Shown piece by piece: positions 5,865 to 14,365 of a DNA stretch of 28,050 bases (position 1 is its first letter; each line of letters opens with the position of its first letter). Position numbers and translations under genes: made by a program. The notes under the pieces are model-generated. The model had not been told where the DNA came from, ran no database searches, and was given only the letters and a program-made list of their open reading frames with translations. Origin of the DNA: CAZIPN01 sp964541225. GTDB taxonomy: Bacteria; Actinomycetota; Coriobacteriia; Anaerosomatales; JAAXUF01. The stretch lies in the NCBI GenBank assembly GCA_964541225.1, contig CAZIPN010000025.1, forward strand, positions 1 through 28,050. Reading direction: 5' to 3'.

Positions 5865-8294
5865 ATGCTCGTTTCGCTGAAGTGGCTCAAGGACCTCGTG
5901 CCAATCGATCTTCCCGTTGCCGAACTGGTGGACCGGCTCGATCTGACGGGGACCGCGGTCGAGTCCGTTAGGACGGCCGGAGCGGCGCTCAAGGGCGTTG
6001 TTGTCGGCCAGATCGTCTCGAAGGAACGCCACCCCGAAGCCGACAAGCTGTGGATTACGCGCGTCGACGTGGGTGGCGACGAACCGCTTCAGATCGTATG
6101 CGGTGCGCAGAACTTCGAGGCGGGCGACAAGGTTCCAGTCGCACTCGTCGGCGCCGCGCTTCCCAACGGCATGACGATCAAGAAGGCGAAGCTGCGCGGG
6201 ATCGCGAGCGAAGGCATGAACTGCTCACCTGATGAACTTGGGCTCGGCGGTGAGCACGCCGGACTCATGATTCTGCCGCCCGATGCCCCCATCGGCACTC
6301 CGTTCGCGGAGTACCGCGGGCTTGCCGACACGATCCTCGAACTCGAGATCACCCCGAACCGTCCCGATTGCATGTCGGTGGCGGGCGTGGCGCGCGAAGT
6401 GGGTGCTGTGCTCGGACGATCAGCCACGCTTCCCGCGTCATCACCTGCCGAGACGGGCGAGCCAATCGGCGATTCGGCAGCGGTAACGATCGCTGACGGC
6501 GACCTGTGCCCACGCTACACGGCGCGCCTCATCCGCAACGTGAAGATCGGACCGTCACCGGAATGGCTTGCCGAGCGAGTGCAAGCGTCCGGTGCGCGCT
6601 CGATCAACAACATCGTCGATATCACCAACTACGTCATGTTCGAACTCGGCCAGCCGCTGCATGCTTTCGACGCCGACTTGCTTGCGCGCGACGAAGGCGG
6701 ACGCATCTCGATCGACGTGCGTCTTGCGAAAGAAGGCGAAGGCCTGCGCACTCTCGACGGGCAGGATCGACACTTGAGCGCCGATACGCTGTTGATCACC
6801 GACCCCAGCGGCCCGGTTGCACTTGCGGGTGTCATGGGAGGCGAGTCGACTGAGGTTGGAGACGCAACCGTCAATATCTTGCTGGAGGCGGCGTCCTTCT
6901 CGGCGGCTTCGGTCTCGCGCACGTGCCGTCGGCTCGGGCTGCTCTCGGAGGCGTCGGTCCGTTTCGAGCGTGGGGTCGACCCTGCGGGCTGCGCGGCCGC
7001 ACTCGATCGCGCTGCGGCGCTCATGGCCGAGCTGGCTGCCGGCGACGTCGCGCCGGGCATCGTCGATGCCTACCCCGCTCCCGCGCAGCCACGCGACTTG
7101 ACGCTGCGCGTCAAGCGGCTGCACGCGATTCTCGGCGAGAAGGTTCCTGCCGGGGAAGCTGCGGACATCCTCGGGCGCCTCGGCTGCTCGGTGGCCGTCA
7201 CCGGTGCCGATGCCGAGCCGTCGCTGCAGGTCGTGGCACCCACGTTCCGCCCCGATCTTGAGCGCGAGATCGATCTCATCGAAGAGGTGCTTCGCATACA
7301 CGGCATGGAGCGCGTGGCAGCGACGCTTCCGGCCGGACGCGGGCGGGTCGGGGAGCTGACGCGTGAACAGCGGTGGCGTGAACGCATCGGCGCGACACTA
7401 AGAGCTTGCGGCTTGAACGAGACCATGACGTACTCGTTCGTCGATCCGGGCGACACCGCGCGTCTGGGTCATGAGCTGCCCGAGGGCGAGCTGGCCAGCG
7501 AGCTTCTGAACCCGATGTCTGGCGAGCAGTCGGTGCTTCGGCACATGCTGTTGCCGGGACTGCTGCGCAGCGTGTCGTACAACCAGCGCCGAGGTGTGAG
7601 CAATGTGCACCTCTACGAGATCGGGTCGACATTCGTCGCATCGCCGGGTCGAAAGCAGCCTAAGGAGCACGCGAGGGTGGCGGGCGCACTCGCCGGCGCA
7701 TGGCAGGTGCCGTCGTGGAACGAACCGGCGGTGCCGCTCGGCTTCTTCGACGGCAAAGGGGTGCTCGAGGCGATTGCCCACGAACTTGGGCTGCGGCGCT
7801 TCAAGGTCCGTGCTGCCGAGATACCCTTCCTCCAGCCTGGGCGTAGTGCGGAAGTTGTTCTCGGCGGGGAAGTGATCGGCTGGCTCGGCGAGGTGCATCC
7901 GCTGGTGGCCGAGGCGTTCGAGGCGAGTGCGCCGATCACCGCCTTCGAGCTTGAACTCACTGCGCTTGTGCGCGCCGCCCAGGACGTGAAACCCTTCACC
8001 GACGTGCCGAGGTTTCCGGCAGTCGAGCACGATGTGGCCCTGATTGTCGCAGAAGACGTGACTGCCGAGCGCCTCGAGCAGGCGGTGCGCTCAGCCGGCG
8101 GCAAGCTCTTGGAATCGGTCCGAGTGTTTGATGTGTATCGGGGCGATTCGGTGCCCGCTGGCAGGAAGTCGGTAGCGCTCGCACTCACATATCGGGCTGC
8201 GGATCGCACGCTCACGGCCGATGAGGTTGATGCTGCCCACGACAAGCTTGTTCGCAAAGTGAGTGGTGCTCTCGGCGCTGAACTGCGAAGCTAA
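5865..8294 (+). CDS. pheT: Phenylalanine--tRNA ligase beta subunit
   Basis: This is the beta subunit of phenylalanyl-tRNA synthetase, which provides tRNA recognition and editing. The 809-residue length is standard. Domains in order are an OB-fold tRNA-binding domain (about 40-150, including GVVVGQIVSKERHPEADKL), the B3/B4 editing region (about 210-390), B5 (about 405-480, with PTFRPDLEREIDLIEEVLRI), a catalytic-like core, and the C-terminal ferredoxin-fold anticodon-binding domain (about 715-808, starting FTDVPRFPAVEHDVAL). The ATG follows AAAGGAAGAG. It is transcribed with pheS under the T-box. No convincing terminator is visible between pheT and the arginine promoter at 8392. Confidence 0.96.
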   Translation: MLVSLKWLKDLVPIDLPVAELVDRLDLTGTAVESVRTAGAALKGVVVGQIVSKERHPEADKLWITRVDVGGDEPLQIVCGAQNFEAGDKVPVALVGAALPNGMTIKKAKLRGIASEGMNCSPDELGLGGEHAGLMILPPDAPIGTPFAEYRGLADTILELEITPNRPDCMSVAGVAREVGAVLGRSATLPASSPAETGEPIGDSAAVTIADGDLCPRYTARLIRNVKIGPSPEWLAERVQASGARSINNIVDITNYVMFELGQPLHAFDADLLARDEGGRISIDVRLAKEGEGLRTLDGQDRHLSADTLLITDPSGPVALAGVMGGESTEVGDATVNILLEAASFSAASVSRTCRRLGLLSEASVRFERGVDPAGCAAALDRAAALMAELAAGDVAPGIVDAYPAPAQPRDLTLRVKRLHAILGEKVPAGEAADILGRLGCSVAVTGADAEPSLQVVAPTFRPDLEREIDLIEEVLRIHGMERVAATLPAGRGRVGELTREQRWRERIGATLRACGLNETMTYSFVDPGDTARLGHELPEGELASELLNPMSGEQSVLRHMLLPGLLRSVSYNQRRGVSNVHLYEIGSTFVASPGRKQPKEHARVAGALAGAWQVPSWNEPAVPLGFFDGKGVLEAIAHELGLRRFKVRAAEIPFLQPGRSAEVVLGGEVIGWLGEVHPLVAEAFEASAPITAFELELTALVRAAQDVKPFTDVPRFPAVEHDVALIVAEDVTAERLEQAVRSAGGKLLESVRVFDVYRGDSVPAGRKSVALALTYRAADRTLTADEVDAAHDKLVRKVSGALGAELRS

Positions 8295-8391
8295 CACGGC
8301 GGCGAGGCACGCTGGGGCGAGAGGCGGGTCGAACCAGCAGGCGACGCCCGGGGGTTGGACTTCCCCACTGTGGCGCGTAGTGCATACTGAG

Positions 8392-8421
8392 TTGACCATG
8401 ATGCGAATATACGCATACAAT
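8392..8421 (+). promoter_or_regulatory. arg operon promoter with candidate ArgR operator in the spacer
   Basis: TTGACC (8392-8397) and TACAAT (8416-8421) are separated by 18 bases and form a good housekeeping-type promoter. Transcription would start near 8428, about 32 bases before argC. The spacer contains the perfect inverted repeat ATGCG-AATATA-CGCAT (8401-8416). Its AT-rich centre and TGCGAAT half resemble an ARG box. ArgR bound here would block RNA polymerase, consistent with arginine repression by the argR product of this operon. The operator assignment is inference. Confidence 0.6.
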
Positions 8422-8459
8422 CGCCAGAAGTTCACTCCGAGTGATTGGAACGTGCATTC

Positions 8460-9503
8460 ATGGTCAACGTCGCGGTCGTGGGCGCTGCGGGCTACGCGGG
8501 CATCGAGGCGGTTCGCCTCGTGCTTGGCCATCCACGTCTCGATCTTGCGCTTGCGACGTCTGCTGCCGATGCGGGAAGGCGGGTTGCGAGCGTCTATCCG
8601 GCACTCGCCGGGGCGACGGACGTGTCGTTCGTCGAGCCGTCAGTCGACGTGATCGCTGGCGCGGCAGATGTCGCGCTGCTAGCCGTTCCGCATACGGCCT
8701 CCGTTGAACTTACGGTGCCGTTGCTTGCCGCTGGTGTTGTTGTGATCGACCTGTCGGCGGATTTTCGGCTCCTGGATCCAGCTGTCTACGAGAAATGGTA
8801 CGGAGTGACGCACGCAGCTCCCGAGCTGTTGCCGCAAGCCGTCTACGGGCTTCCCGAACTCGACCGGGCTGGGCTCGCGGGTGCGAAGCTGGTCGCGTGT
8901 CCGGGCTGCTACCCCACGGCGACGGCACTTGCGATCGCGCCGGTGCTCGAGTCAGGTGCGGCGTCTGCTTCGCGGATAGTCGTTGACGCGAAGTCCGGAG
9001 TCTCTGGGGCGGGTCGTTCGTTGAATGCATCAAGCCACTACGTTGCGGCGAACGAGTCCGTTCGCGCGTACAGCGCAGGGGGCGCACATCGCCATACGCC
9101 CGAAATCGAGCAGACGCTCACGAAGGTTGCTGGTCGCGACATCAGCGTAGTCTTCACACCCCATCTGGTGCCGATGAGCCGGGGTTTGCTTTCGACCGTC
9201 TACGTGGACGTCGCCGACGGATTTGCGACCCAAGACGCTGTCGCACTATACAAGGAGCGGTATCGGGCGGAACCATTTGTCTACGTTCACGACGAGGGTC
9301 AGATGCCGAGCACCCTCGAGGTCAGCGGCAGCAATCGTGCGGCCATAGGCGTGGTTGTTGATGAGCGCACCCGCACGCTTGTGGCCACATGTGCGATCGA
9401 CAATCTGGTGAAAGGGGCCGCCGGACAGGCGGTGCAGTGTCTCAACGCGGTGCTCGGCTACGCCGAGACCGAAGGCTTCGAGCGACCCGTGCCCGTCATC
9501 TGA
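8460..9503 (+). CDS. argC: N-acetyl-gamma-glutamyl-phosphate reductase
   Basis: ArgC catalyses the third step of arginine biosynthesis, the NADPH-dependent reduction of N-acetylglutamyl phosphate to the semialdehyde. The 347-residue protein begins with a dinucleotide-binding stretch, MVNVAVVGAAGYAGIE. The active-site cysteine is Cys150 in VACPGCYPTA. The ATG at 8460 is preferred over the in-frame TTG 15 bases upstream because it puts the nucleotide-binding strand at the very N-terminus. The ribosome binding site is weak (GGA near 8447). It is the first gene of argCJBDFRG-X-argH and lies just downstream of the promoter/operator at 8392-8421. Confidence 0.96.
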   Translation: MVNVAVVGAAGYAGIEAVRLVLGHPRLDLALATSAADAGRRVASVYPALAGATDVSFVEPSVDVIAGAADVALLAVPHTASVELTVPLLAAGVVVIDLSADFRLLDPAVYEKWYGVTHAAPELLPQAVYGLPELDRAGLAGAKLVACPGCYPTATALAIAPVLESGAASASRIVVDAKSGVSGAGRSLNASSHYVAANESVRAYSAGGAHRHTPEIEQTLTKVAGRDISVVFTPHLVPMSRGLLSTVYVDVADGFATQDAVALYKERYRAEPFVYVHDEGQMPSTLEVSGSNRAAIGVVVDERTRTLVATCAIDNLVKGAAGQAVQCLNAVLGYAETEGFERPVPVI

Positions 9504-9564
9504 CTCGTCCGCGCACCATCTTGCGTTCGTCGCCCGCGTTCCACCGACCCGTTCCGGAGACACC

Positions 9565-10791
9565 ATGGCACACTTCTCTGACAGTCCCACTCTCACACCG
9601 ATTGAAGGTGGCGTGAGCGCACCGGCTGGCTTCTCGGCAAGTGGGATTTCGGCTGGGCTCAAGCCAAGCGGCGCGCTCGATCTTGCGCTCGTCGCCGCCG
9701 AGGCCGCATGCCCGGCCGCTGCTGTCTTTACCACCAACAAGGTCGCTGCGGCGCCGGTGATCGTCTCGCGTCGGCACATCGCCGACATGACGGCGCGCGC
9801 CGTCGTGATCAACTCGGGGAACGCCAACGCGTGCGCCGGCGCTCAGGGCGAGCGTGACGCCGAGAACACTGCGGCGGTGCTCGCTGATGCGCTGGGCTGC
9901 GCCGCCACAGACGTCATCGTTTGCTCCACCGGCGTCATTGGCGTCCCGCTCCCCACGGATCGGCTGCTTGCAGCTGTGCCGGAAGCGGTCGCGAGTCTGT
10001 CGCCAGACGGAGACGCCGCCGCACGCGCGATCATGACGACCGACACCGTCGCCAAGCAGGCGGCCGTCGAGTTCACGTGCGGTGGTTCCACGTATCGGGT
10101 GGGCGGCATGGCCAAAGGCAGCGGCATGATTCAGCCGAATATGGCCACCATGCTTGCGGTGCTTACGACCGACGCGCCGCTTACCGCCGAGGCGTGCGAT
10201 GCCGCGTTGCGCGCGGCAGTCAACGTCACCTTCAATCGAGTGACGGTGGACTCCGACACGTCTACCAACGATACGTGCGTGCTCTTGGCGTCGGGCGCGG
10301 CTGGTGGCGAGCCGATCGCGCCGAACGATGCCCGCCTTGTCGACGTGATTGCAGCCGTCAAGGCTGTTGCAGAGACTCTCGCGCGCATGATTGCCCGCGA
10401 TGGCGAGGGCGCGACCAAGCTCATTACCGTCAACGTTCGCGGCGCCGCGAACGACACCGACGCCGAACTCGCTGCCTTCGCGATCGCGAACTCGCCGCTC
10501 GTCAAGACCGCGATCTTTGGCCGAGACGCCAACTGGGGCCGCGTGGCGATGGCGCTCGGCAAGTCGGGGTGTGAACTCGATCAGACCCGCTTCGACATCA
10601 CATTCGCGGGCATTCCCGTGTGCTCGGCAGGGCAGGCGATTGCCTTCGACGAGGAAGCGGCGTTTCGCGCGTTGAGCTCCGACGACGTCACACTTGAGGC
10701 TGATCTTCACCTCGGCGGGGGCGAAGCCACCGTGTGGACGTGCGACTTGACCTATGACTACGTGCGCATTAACGGAGAGTACCGCTCATGA
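9565..10791 (+). CDS. argJ: Glutamate N-acetyltransferase / amino-acid acetyltransferase (ArgJ)
   Basis: ArgJ transfers the acetyl group from N-acetylornithine to glutamate, recycling it in the cyclic arginine pathway. Some members also use acetyl-CoA. The 408-residue precursor self-cleaves before the nucleophilic threonine in the conserved GSGMIQPNMATMLA, predicted at Ala194|Thr195. The N-terminal chain has PAGFSASGISAGLK (20-33) and NSGNANACAG (83-92), typical of the family. CGGAGA precedes the ATG. It starts 61 bases after argC, and its stop overlaps argB's start (ATGA). No argA or argE is present in the window, which fits an ArgJ-dependent cycle. Whether it is bifunctional cannot be read from the sequence. 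Confidence 0.96.
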   Translation: MAHFSDSPTLTPIEGGVSAPAGFSASGISAGLKPSGALDLALVAAEAACPAAAVFTTNKVAAAPVIVSRRHIADMTARAVVINSGNANACAGAQGERDAENTAAVLADALGCAATDVIVCSTGVIGVPLPTDRLLAAVPEAVASLSPDGDAAARAIMTTDTVAKQAAVEFTCGGSTYRVGGMAKGSGMIQPNMATMLAVLTTDAPLTAEACDAALRAAVNVTFNRVTVDSDTSTNDTCVLLASGAAGGEPIAPNDARLVDVIAAVKAVAETLARMIARDGEGATKLITVNVRGAANDTDAELAAFAIANSPLVKTAIFGRDANWGRVAMALGKSGCELDQTRFDITFAGIPVCSAGQAIAFDEEAAFRALSSDDVTLEADLHLGGGEATVWTCDLTYDYVRINGEYRS

Positions 10792-11675
10792 AGAGACAAG
10801 ACGCCCATTCGATGAAAGACCTGCTGGCCAAGGCCGAGATCCTTACCGAGGCGCTGCCGTATATCAAGCGCACGTGGGGGCGGCGGGTCGTCATCAAGTA
10901 CGGTGGTGCCGCCATGACGGATCCCGCGCTGCGCGAGCAAGTCGCCTCCGACATCGTGCTGATGAAGCTCGTTGGGATCAACCCGGTCATCGTGCACGGC
11001 GGTGGGCCCGAGATCACCTCGTACATGGAGCGCCTCGACATGCCCGTGGAATTCTTCGACGGACTGCGGGTCACCACGCCTGAGGCCATGGAGATCGTGC
11101 GCATGGTGCTCGTCGGCAAGGTGAACCCCGAGCTGGTGGCGGCAATCAACGCACACGGGCGGCTGGCGGTGGGCGTTTCGGGCGACGACGGGAACCTCGT
11201 CACCGCCCGGCAGCGCGATGAGCGGCTCGGGCGTGTGGGCGATGTCACCGCGATCGACACCACGATCGTCGACAACCTCATCGAAGACGGATTCGTGCCG
11301 GTCGTGGCGACCGTTGCCTCTGGCGAAGACGGCGGGAGCTACAACGTCAACGCCGACCACGTGGCAAGCGAACTGGCCGTGGCACTTGCCGCCGACAAGA
11401 TCATCTTCCTGACCGACGTCGACGGGCTGTACGCTGATCTCGCCGACCCATCCTCGCTCATCTCGGCGCTCACGCCTGATGCTGCCGAGAACATGATCGC
11501 CGAGGATCGACTGGGAGGCGGCATGGTGCCCAAGGTAGCTGCGTGCGTCTCGGCGCTGCGGGGCGGGGTCGGCCGTGCCCACATTCTCAACGGCACGGTG
11601 CCACATGCACTGCTGCTTGAGGTCTACACCGACGAGGGCGTCGGAACGATGATCGCCGCGAACGGGGAGGGCTAG
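10788..11675 (+). CDS. argB: Acetylglutamate kinase
   Basis: ArgB phosphorylates N-acetylglutamate with ATP and is usually the committed, feedback-controlled step. The 295-residue protein shows VVIKYGGAAM (34-43), the glycine-rich NPVIVHGGGPEI (65-76) and the substrate region SYNVNADHVASELA (184-197). An N-terminal helix (LLAKAEILTEALPYIKRTWG, 12-31) precedes the core. Such an N-helix is characteristic of arginine-inhibited hexameric forms, so feedback inhibition by arginine is likely but inferred. The start codon overlaps the argJ stop, indicating translational coupling. Confidence 0.96.
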   Translation: MKRQDAHSMKDLLAKAEILTEALPYIKRTWGRRVVIKYGGAAMTDPALREQVASDIVLMKLVGINPVIVHGGGPEITSYMERLDMPVEFFDGLRVTTPEAMEIVRMVLVGKVNPELVAAINAHGRLAVGVSGDDGNLVTARQRDERLGRVGDVTAIDTTIVDNLIEDGFVPVVATVASGEDGGSYNVNADHVASELAVALAADKIIFLTDVDGLYADLADPSSLISALTPDAAENMIAEDRLGGGMVPKVAACVSALRGGVGRAHILNGTVPHALLLEVYTDEGVGTMIAANGEG

Positions 11676-11677
11676 GG

Positions 11678-12886
11678 ATGGGATCGCACCTTGAAGCCGA
11701 GATGGCGCTCGACTCGGCGGCCATCATGCATACATACGCGCGCAAGCCCGTGCTATTCGTGCGGGGCGAAGGGATGCGCCTGTATGACGACGATGGCCGC
11801 GAGTATCTCGACTTCGTGAGCGGCATCGGTGCGGTCAACCTTGGCCACGCGCACCCGGCTGTCACTGCCGCGCTTACCGAGCAGGCGGCCAAGCTCGTGC
11901 ACGTCAGCAACCTCTTCTACGTCGAGCATCGCGCCGAGCTAGCGCACGAGGTCTCCGAGCTGCTTGGCGGCGGATGGAAGATGTTCTTCGCGAACTCCGG
12001 AGCCGAGGCAGCCGAGGGCGCCATCAAGCTCGCGCGTCGCTGGGCCGGGGAGCACAAGCCAGGTGCGTACAAGGTCGTCACGCTTGAGCGTTCTTTCCAC
12101 GGGCGTACGCTCGCGGCACTTGCTGCCACTGGCCAGGCCTCGAAACAAGACGCGTTCAAGCCGCTGCCGGAAGGCTTCGTCCACGTCCCAGCCAATGACA
12201 TCGCCGCGCTCGAAGAAGCAGTCGACGACACGGTCGCCGCCGTCATGATCGAGATCGTGCAGGGCGAGGGCGGCGTGTGGCCGCTATCGGCCGAGTACCT
12301 CTCGGCAGCCCGGCGCATCTGCGATGCTGCCGGAGCGCTGCTCGTAGCCGATGAAGTCCAGACGGGCTTCTACCGCACGGGTCCCGCTTTCGCGCACCAG
12401 GCGTTTGGCGTGACCCCCGACGTCGTGACGGTGGCCAAGGGCCTCGGCAACGGACTGCCGATCGGGGGTTTCCTGGCGCGTGGCTCAGCCGCCGAGGCAC
12501 TGCAGCCGGGCGATCACGGCTCGACATTCGGCGGCGGGCCGGCTATCTGCGCGGCGGCGCGCGCTACCATCGCTCAGCTTGCTCAGGAGAAGCTTGGCGA
12601 GAATGCGGAAGAGGTCGGGGCGTACCTGCGCCACGGGCTCTCGGCTGTCGCCGAACGCGCAGGAGGGATATCCGATATTCGCGGCGCAGGCCTGATGGTT
12701 GGAGTGACGCTTATCAGCCCCGTTGCCGCAGAAGCAGTGAGTCTGGCGCTGGAGCGTGGCTTGGTCTTGAACCATATTGGGGCGAATATCTTGCGGTTCC
12801 TTCCGCCACTGGTGTGCACGAAGCGAGAGATTGATACACTCCTGTCCACAATCACCGATGTTCTTGCCGAGGTGACCGCCGAGTAA
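11678..12886 (+). CDS. argD: Acetylornithine aminotransferase
   Basis: ArgD is a PLP-dependent class III aminotransferase that converts N-acetylglutamate semialdehyde to N-acetylornithine with glutamate as donor. It may also act in lysine synthesis, as some homologues do. The 402-residue product contains FFANSGAEAAEGAIKLAR (103-120), the PLP-binding LLVADEVQTGFYRTG (221-235) and the Schiff-base lysine Lys254 in VAKGLGNGLPIGG. The ATG lies two bases after the argB stop and is preceded by GGGGAGG (11664-11670). Its stop overlaps the argF start by one base (TAATG). Confidence 0.95.
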   Translation: MGSHLEAEMALDSAAIMHTYARKPVLFVRGEGMRLYDDDGREYLDFVSGIGAVNLGHAHPAVTAALTEQAAKLVHVSNLFYVEHRAELAHEVSELLGGGWKMFFANSGAEAAEGAIKLARRWAGEHKPGAYKVVTLERSFHGRTLAALAATGQASKQDAFKPLPEGFVHVPANDIAALEEAVDDTVAAVMIEIVQGEGGVWPLSAEYLSAARRICDAAGALLVADEVQTGFYRTGPAFAHQAFGVTPDVVTVAKGLGNGLPIGGFLARGSAAEALQPGDHGSTFGGGPAICAAARATIAQLAQEKLGENAEEVGAYLRHGLSAVAERAGGISDIRGAGLMVGVTLISPVAAEAVSLALERGLVLNHIGANILRFLPPLVCTKREIDTLLSTITDVLAEVTAE

Positions 12887-13821
12887 TGGATACTCCTCTG
12901 AGGGGCCGTGACCTGCTGTCTCTGGCTGACCTCACTCCGGCAGAACTCACCATAATCCTCGACGCCGCTGACGCCCAGAAGCGCGCGTGGGCTCGGGGAG
13001 TGCGAAGCGCACCGCTCGCAGGCAAGTCGGTTGCGCTCATCTTCCAGAAGCCGTCGATGCGCACTCGAGTGTCCTTCGAGGTCGCGTGCGCGCGGCTTGG
13101 GGCTCACCCGGTCATCATGTCTGGCCCAGACGGCGCGTTCTCGCGTGGCGAGAGCGTATCCGATACCGCGAGAGTCCTGGAGCGCTACTGTGATGCGATC
13201 GTGATCCGCACTGCCTCGCAGGAGATGGTTGCGGAGCTGGCCGCGATTGCCAGTGTGCCGGTGGTCAACGCGCTTACCGACGAGCACCATCCGTGTCAGG
13301 GACTTGCTGATCTGCTCACGATTCGCGAGCGATTCAATCGCCTGGCAGGAATCAAGATCGCCTATGTTGGAGATGGCAACAACATGGCCAACACGTACCT
13401 GCTCGGGGGGGCCCTGGCCGGGATGTCGGTCGCAGTTGCAACGCCACTCGGATACCATCCCTCGCGGTCGGTCGTGGAGCAGGCACAAGCGATTGCCGCA
13501 ACTACGAACGCAACCATCGCAACATCACACGACCCGCACGTGGCGGTGGCAGGGGCGGATGTTGTTGTCACCGACACGTGGGCATCGATGGGCCAGGAAC
13601 ATGAGCATGCCGAGCGCGTGAGCGTGTTCACGCCGTATCGCGTTGATGAGGCGTTGATGGGGGAGGCGGCGGACGGCGCCGCGTTCATGCACTGCCTTCC
13701 AGCGCATCGCGGCGAAGAGGTCGCCGACGAGGTCATCGATGCGTCGTGCTCGCTTGTCTTTGACGAGGCCGAGAATCGGCTTCACGCGCAGAAGGCCCTG
13801 TTGTCGTTGGTGCTCGGCTAG
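12886..13821 (+). CDS. argF: Ornithine carbamoyltransferase
   Basis: ArgF condenses ornithine with carbamoyl phosphate to give citrulline. The 311-residue product has the carbamoyl phosphate motif in the form KPSMRTRVSFE (55-65; SMRTR instead of the more common STRTR), HPCQ (135-138), the ornithine-binding DTWASMGQE and the C-terminal HCLPA motif (about 267). The ATG overlaps the argD stop. The length and motif spacing suit an anabolic OTC, and the position in a complete biosynthetic cluster supports this. argR follows 31 bases downstream. Confidence 0.96.
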   Translation: MDTPLRGRDLLSLADLTPAELTIILDAADAQKRAWARGVRSAPLAGKSVALIFQKPSMRTRVSFEVACARLGAHPVIMSGPDGAFSRGESVSDTARVLERYCDAIVIRTASQEMVAELAAIASVPVVNALTDEHHPCQGLADLLTIRERFNRLAGIKIAYVGDGNNMANTYLLGGALAGMSVAVATPLGYHPSRSVVEQAQAIAATTNATIATSHDPHVAVAGADVVVTDTWASMGQEHEHAERVSVFTPYRVDEALMGEAADGAAFMHCLPAHRGEEVADEVIDASCSLVFDEAENRLHAQKALLSLVLG

Positions 13822-13852
13822 TAGGCTCTCGAAGAGGGATTGGACGAGATCG

Positions 13853-14350
13853 ATGAGGAAGCGGCTCGAACGGCAAGATGCTATCAGGCGGATAGTCCGA
13901 AACGAACGTGTTCGGACACAGAGAGTACTGGTCGATTTGCTGAGACGGGAAGGGTACGTCTGCACTCAGGCCACTGTCTCGCGTGACATCACCGAGATGG
14001 GACTCCGCAAGCTGCCCGAAGGAGTCTATGTACTTGCCGAGGACCTGCACCTTCAACGCATGGTGTCGGATCTCGTCATGGACGTGAAGCGCTCGGAGAA
14101 CCTCGTGCTGGTCAAGGCTTCAACTGGAACGGCTCCTGGGGTGGCGGCGGCCCTGGATGCCGCCGACGTCGAAGGGATTCTCGGCTCGGTCGCGGGAGAC
14201 GACACGATCTTGGTGATCTGCACGGGCGCCGATGAGGCCACGCGGCTGGTAGATACGCTCGACAAGTTCCGAGGGGTTTCTCCCGAGACATCCGTACAAC
14301 CGCTTACCATGGCCGAACGCGCCCGCGCGCAGCAAGAGCGCCAGGGCTGA
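13853..14350 (+). CDS. argR: Arginine repressor
   Basis: ArgR is the hexameric arginine-responsive DNA-binding protein. The 165-residue product has an N-terminal winged helix (about 8-72, recognition segment CTQATVSRDITEMG). The C-terminal oligomerisation and arginine-binding domain has GTAPGVAAALD (92-102) and GDDTILVIC (115-123), with the acidic pair Asp116/Asp117 that contacts arginine in the family. The ATG at 13853 is chosen over upstream in-frame starts, which lie inside argF. An AG-rich ribosome binding site lies about 12 bases before it. Encoded within the operon, it probably autoregulates through the operator at 8401-8416. Confidence 0.95.
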   Translation: MRKRLERQDAIRRIVRNERVRTQRVLVDLLRREGYVCTQATVSRDITEMGLRKLPEGVYVLAEDLHLQRMVSDLVMDVKRSENLVLVKASTGTAPGVAAALDAADVEGILGSVAGDDTILVICTGADEATRLVDTLDKFRGVSPETSVQPLTMAERARAQQERQG

Positions 14351-14365
14351 AAAGGAAGGACGCGC

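Noticed and set aside
8310..8380. tRNA-like fragment (GGGTCGAACC) between pheT and argC
   Set aside because: No acceptor stem, anticodon arm or CCA-proximal pairing could be built around it.
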